From the NCBI GenBank assembly GCA_002784945.1, contig PFMD01000064.1, forward strand, positions 1-35,961: 35,961 nucleotides of DNA, in the 5' to 3' direction. The position numbers and the translations under genes were made by a program. The DNA comes from Candidatus Kerfeldbacteria bacterium CG_4_10_14_0_8_um_filter_42_10. GTDB taxonomy: Bacteria > Patescibacteriota > Patescibacteriia > UM-FILTER-42-10. This document shows positions 32,276 to 35,961 of the stretch, one piece after another. The stretch's first letter is position 1. Each line of letters opens with the position of its first letter. The notes under the pieces are model-generated. The model searched no databases and was not told the DNA's origin. It worked only from the letters and a program-made list of their open reading frames with translations.

Positions 32276-35200
32276 ATGACTACTAATAAATCGATTAGTC
32301 GTAAGTATTTTAAAAAATTTCATCAGACAGTTGCCCTAGAAAATTTAATTGATATCCAAATAGATTCCTATTACTGGTTTCTAAAAGAAGGGCTGAAGGA
32401 ATTGTTCGAAGAAATTTCCCCGATCAAGGACTTTACCGGCCGGGAGTTGGAATTGTATTTCTCCGACCATTATTTGGATGAGCCGCGCTTTGATGAAAGA
32501 ACGGCTAAGGCCAAGAACCTTACCTACGAAGCGGCCTTGCGGGTGCAAGCCCAGTTGGTTAACGAACGAACGGGCGAGGTGAAAGAACAGGAAGTCTACC
32601 TGGGCGATTTTCCTCTGATGACGGAAAGAGGAACTTTTATTGTTAATGGAATTGAAAGAGTAGTGGTAAGCCAGCTGATCAGATCAGCCGGCGTTTTTTT
32701 TACTTCCGAGATACTTAAAGGAAGACGCTATTACGGAGCAAAAATTATTCCCAATCGCGGAGCTTGGTTAGAATTAGAAACCGATGCCTCGGGAGTTATT
32801 TCGGTTAAAATCGACCGCAAAAGAAAAGTGGCCATTACTTCTTTATTAAGAGCGTTCGGATATTCCAGCAACGAAGAAATTACGGAACTCTTTAAAGAGG
32901 TAGATACCAATCCTGACATAAGGTATATCGAAACGACCATTGCTAAAGACATTGCCCGGTCCGAGGCCGAAGGCTTGAAAGAAGTTTACAAAAGAATCAG
33001 GCCGGGAGACTTGGCTACCGTTGATAACGCTCGTTCCCTGATTCATTCCATGTTTTTCAACTTTGATCGTTATGATTTTGGCAAGGTGGGCCGTTACAAG
33101 CTTAATCAGCGTTTCGCCTTTGATTTTTCCTTATCAAAAGAAAACAGAATATTAAAGCGAGAAGATTTAGTAGAGATAATCAAAGAAATCATTCGTTTGA
33201 ATAATACCCAAGAAGAACCGGATGACATTGATCACTTGGGAAACCGGAGAGTGCGGGCGATCGGAGAATTAGTCCAGAACAAATTCCGCGTCGGTCTGGC
33301 CCGAATGGAACGAATTATCAAAGACCGAATGAGCACTAAAGATGTTGCCACGCTTACCCCCAATCAATTAATCAACGCGCGGCCGGTAATCGGAGCGGTC
33401 AAGGAGTTTTTCATGTCTTCTCAGCTTTCTCAATTTATGGATCAGACTAATCCCTTAGCCGAACTGGAGCACAAGCGCCGGCTTTCCGCGATGGGCCCCG
33501 GCGGACTTTCTCGGGAACGCGCCGGTTTCGATGTTCGCGACGTCCACCGCACTCACTACGGCCGGATCTGCCCAATCTCTACCCCAGAAGGACCAAATAT
33601 CGGATTAGTGGGCCACCTCACTTCTTATGCGCGCGTAAACGAATATGGTTTTATTGAAACTCCCTACCGCAAGGTACTGCATGATGTCAAGAACAAAGCA
33701 TCCCTAACTGGAGGGAAAGTTGCCCGAGAAGATATTAAAGATGAAAAAACCGGCAGCCTTATTGTTAAGGCTGGTGAAACTATTAATGAAAAGAAAGCCA
33801 AAGAATTAGAAAAAGCGGCCGTATCATCAGTGCCCATTAGGCCGCAAGTTACCAACGAAATAGAATATTTAGATGCTTTTACCGAAGAAAGGTATATCTC
33901 CACCGCCGCCACTACCCCGGTTGATGGCCAAGGTTATTTTTTAAATGAAAAAGCGGAAGTTCGAAGCCATGGCCGCCCCGGCATTGAATCAGTCAACAAA
34001 ATTGACTATATGGATGTGGCGCCTTGTCAAATTGTCAGCGTGGCGACTTCTTTAATACCTTTTTTGGAACATGATGATGCGGTAAGGGCGTTAATGGGTA
34101 CCAACATGCAGCGGCAGTCCGTATCGTGCATCAGACCGGAAGCTCCTTTAGTCGGCACCGGTGTCGAAGCCCAAGCGGCGTATGATTCCGGACAAGTGGT
34201 AATTGCCAAGGATAAAGGTAAAGTAATCGAAGTATCCTCCGATGAAATTAAAATCTTGGAAGACAGCGGCAATCTTCGCTCCTATCTATTAGGAAAATTC
34301 GTTCGCTCCAATGCTTCAACCTGTATGAATCAAAAACCGCTGGTTGATAAAGGAGAAAAAATAGAAATAGGCCAAGCGCTTGCTGATGGTGCCTCCACCG
34401 ATCGAGGAGAACTGGCCCTGGGTCAGAATATTCTGGTCGCTTTCATGCCTTGGGAAGGAGGCAATTACGAAGACGCCATCTTAATCTCAGAAGAGTTGGT
34501 AAGAGAAGATCGTTATACCTCCATTCACATTGAGGATTATTCCATTGATATCAGAGATACTAAGCTGGGCCCGGAAGTGGTAACCAGAGATATTCCCAAT
34601 GTATCCGAAGAAAAACTAAAAGATTTGAATGAAGAAGGAATCGTCTGTATCGGCGCGAATGTTTCCTCAGGGGATATTTTAGTAGGAAAGATCACTCCTA
34701 AAGGAGAAACAGAATTATCGGCCGAAGAAAAATTGCTGCGGGCCATTTTCGGCGAAAAGGCTAAAGACGTTAAAGACAGTTCCTTGTATCTGGAACACGG
34801 TGAACACGGAAAAGTAGTGGACATAAAAATATTTTCTCGAGAGAAAGGCGATCGTTTGCCCTCGGGCGTCATTAAGACTATTCAGATATCCGTGGCGCAG
34901 TTAAGAAAAATCCAGGTCGGTGATAAAATGGCCGGCCGCCACGGGAACAAAGGAGTTATTTCAAGAGTAGTCGCGGTTGAAGATATGCCCTTTTTGGAAG
35001 ACGGAACGCCCGTGGATATTATCCTTAATCCTTTAGGGGTTGCTTCGAGAATGAACTTAGGGCAGATTCTGGAAACTCATTTGGGTTTAGCCGCAAAAAA
35101 ATTGGGTTACTATGTAGCCAGCCCGGCTCTCGATGGAATTGACGAATCAGTAATCAAAGAAGAATTGAAAAAAGCCAATTTTACCGTTGATGGCAAAATG

Positions 35201-35710
35201 GTGCTTTACGATGGCCGGACCGGCAAACCATTTGATCAAAAGGTTACCGTAGGATACATCTATATGATGAAGCTGAATCACTTGGTGGAAGATAAAATCC
35301 ACCAGCGTTCCATTGGGCCTTATTCTTTAGTTACTCAGCAGCCTCTGGGCGGAAAAGCCCAGTTTGGCGGACAGCGCTTTGGAGAAATGGAAGTATGGGC
35401 CTTAGAGGCTTATGGCGCCGCGCACACTCTGCAAGAGATGCTGACCATTAAGTCGGATGACGTTCCCGGACGCTCTAAAGCGTATGAGGCGGTAATTAAA
35501 GGAGAACCGATCAGAAAACTGAATGTGCCTGAGTCCTTTAATGTTTTGGTCCGAGAGTTGAAAGGCCTTTGCCTTAATGTGGATTTATTAGAAGAAAGCG
35601 GTAAAGAAGAAAAGGAAACAGAAATAAAAGAAGAACCGCCTACAGTAGAAAAGAAAAAAGCGATTCACAAAAAAGAAGACAAAGAAAGCAAAGAAGTGAA
35701 GGATAAGTAA
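32276..35710 (+). CDS. rpoB: DNA-directed RNA polymerase subunit beta
   Basis: Canonical motifs, e.g. [40 protein letters not shown]-like region and C-terminal [28 protein letters not shown] 32276 preferred to TTG 32258. Confidence 0.97.
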   Translation: MTTNKSISRKYFKKFHQTVALENLIDIQIDSYYWFLKEGLKELFEEISPIKDFTGRELELYFSDHYLDEPRFDERTAKAKNLTYEAALRVQAQLVNERTGEVKEQEVYLGDFPLMTERGTFIVNGIERVVVSQLIRSAGVFFTSEILKGRRYYGAKIIPNRGAWLELETDASGVISVKIDRKRKVAITSLLRAFGYSSNEEITELFKEVDTNPDIRYIETTIAKDIARSEAEGLKEVYKRIRPGDLATVDNARSLIHSMFFNFDRYDFGKVGRYKLNQRFAFDFSLSKENRILKREDLVEIIKEIIRLNNTQEEPDDIDHLGNRRVRAIGELVQNKFRVGLARMERIIKDRMSTKDVATLTPNQLINARPVIGAVKEFFMSSQLSQFMDQTNPLAELEHKRRLSAMGPGGLSRERAGFDVRDVHRTHYGRICPISTPEGPNIGLVGHLTSYARVNEYGFIETPYRKVLHDVKNKASLTGGKVAREDIKDEKTGSLIVKAGETINEKKAKELEKAAVSSVPIRPQVTNEIEYLDAFTEERYISTAATTPVDGQGYFLNEKAEVRSHGRPGIESVNKIDYMDVAPCQIVSVATSLIPFLEHDDAVRALMGTNMQRQSVSCIRPEAPLVGTGVEAQAAYDSGQVVIAKDKGKVIEVSSDEIKILEDSGNLRSYLLGKFVRSNASTCMNQKPLVDKGEKIEIGQALADGASTDRGELALGQNILVAFMPWEGGNYEDAILISEELVREDRYTSIHIEDYSIDIRDTKLGPEVVTRDIPNVSEEKLKDLNEEGIVCIGANVSSGDILVGKITPKGETELSAEEKLLRAIFGEKAKDVKDSSLYLEHGEHGKVVDIKIFSREKGDRLPSGVIKTIQISVAQLRKIQVGDKMAGRHGNKGVISRVVAVEDMPFLEDGTPVDIILNPLGVASRMNLGQILETHLGLAAKKLGYYVASPALDGIDESVIKEELKKANFTVDGKMVLYDGRTGKPFDQKVTVGYIYMMKLNHLVEDKIHQRSIGPYSLVTQQPLGGKAQFGGQRFGEMEVWALEAYGAAHTLQEMLTIKSDDVPGRSKAYEAVIKGEPIRKLNVPESFNVLVRELKGLCLNVDLLEESGKEEKETEIKEEPPTVEKKKAIHKKEDKESKEVKDK

Positions 35711-35764
35711 ATATAGTGGCATAACCTTCGATGTGAGCCTCAGCCCTTGCCGTTTATTTAATAA

Positions 35765-35961
<197 letters not shown>

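Overview
The window looks like a chromosomal segment from a CPR/Patescibacteria-type bacterium. This is inferred from gene content and style: small genes, LTD/PKD and subtilase/FG-GAP surface proteins, and stand-alone housekeeping genes. TGA is used as a stop, so standard code 11 applies. Recognisable core genes are polA, holA, rpsT(-), uvrB(-), ruvA, a femAB-type gene, yvcK/cofD, xseA, xseB, cutA, a stand-alone riboflavin kinase, a murE-like ligase, rpoB and the start of rpoC (absent from the ORF track).

Accessory content:
- a PurF-like protein with an altered PRPP loop
- a translationally coupled thiolase-fold protein lacking the nucleophilic Cys, followed by a DUF35 (Zn-ribbon/OB)-SCP2 fusion
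- a tandem pair of secreted Cys-containing paralogues of no recognised family
- a GIY-YIG protein abutting a compound palindrome
- several orphan ORFs

The most striking structure outside the genes is a dense set of palindromic elements. One family has a fixed 28-nt length (GAAGG...CCTTC) in six copies, with different but self-complementary cores. Other families are AT-rich ATTGTTATATTGTTTTATTG hairpins (4 loci), AGCTTCTTAG hairpins (2 loci), CCCGTTACTT-type inverted repeats and a possible 220-bp MITE. Several of these overlap or sit inside reading frames. Upstream of rpoB there are two operator-like dyads and a two-hairpin leader. No tRNA, rRNA or CRISPR array was seen. All family assignments are from reading the sequence; no searches were run.
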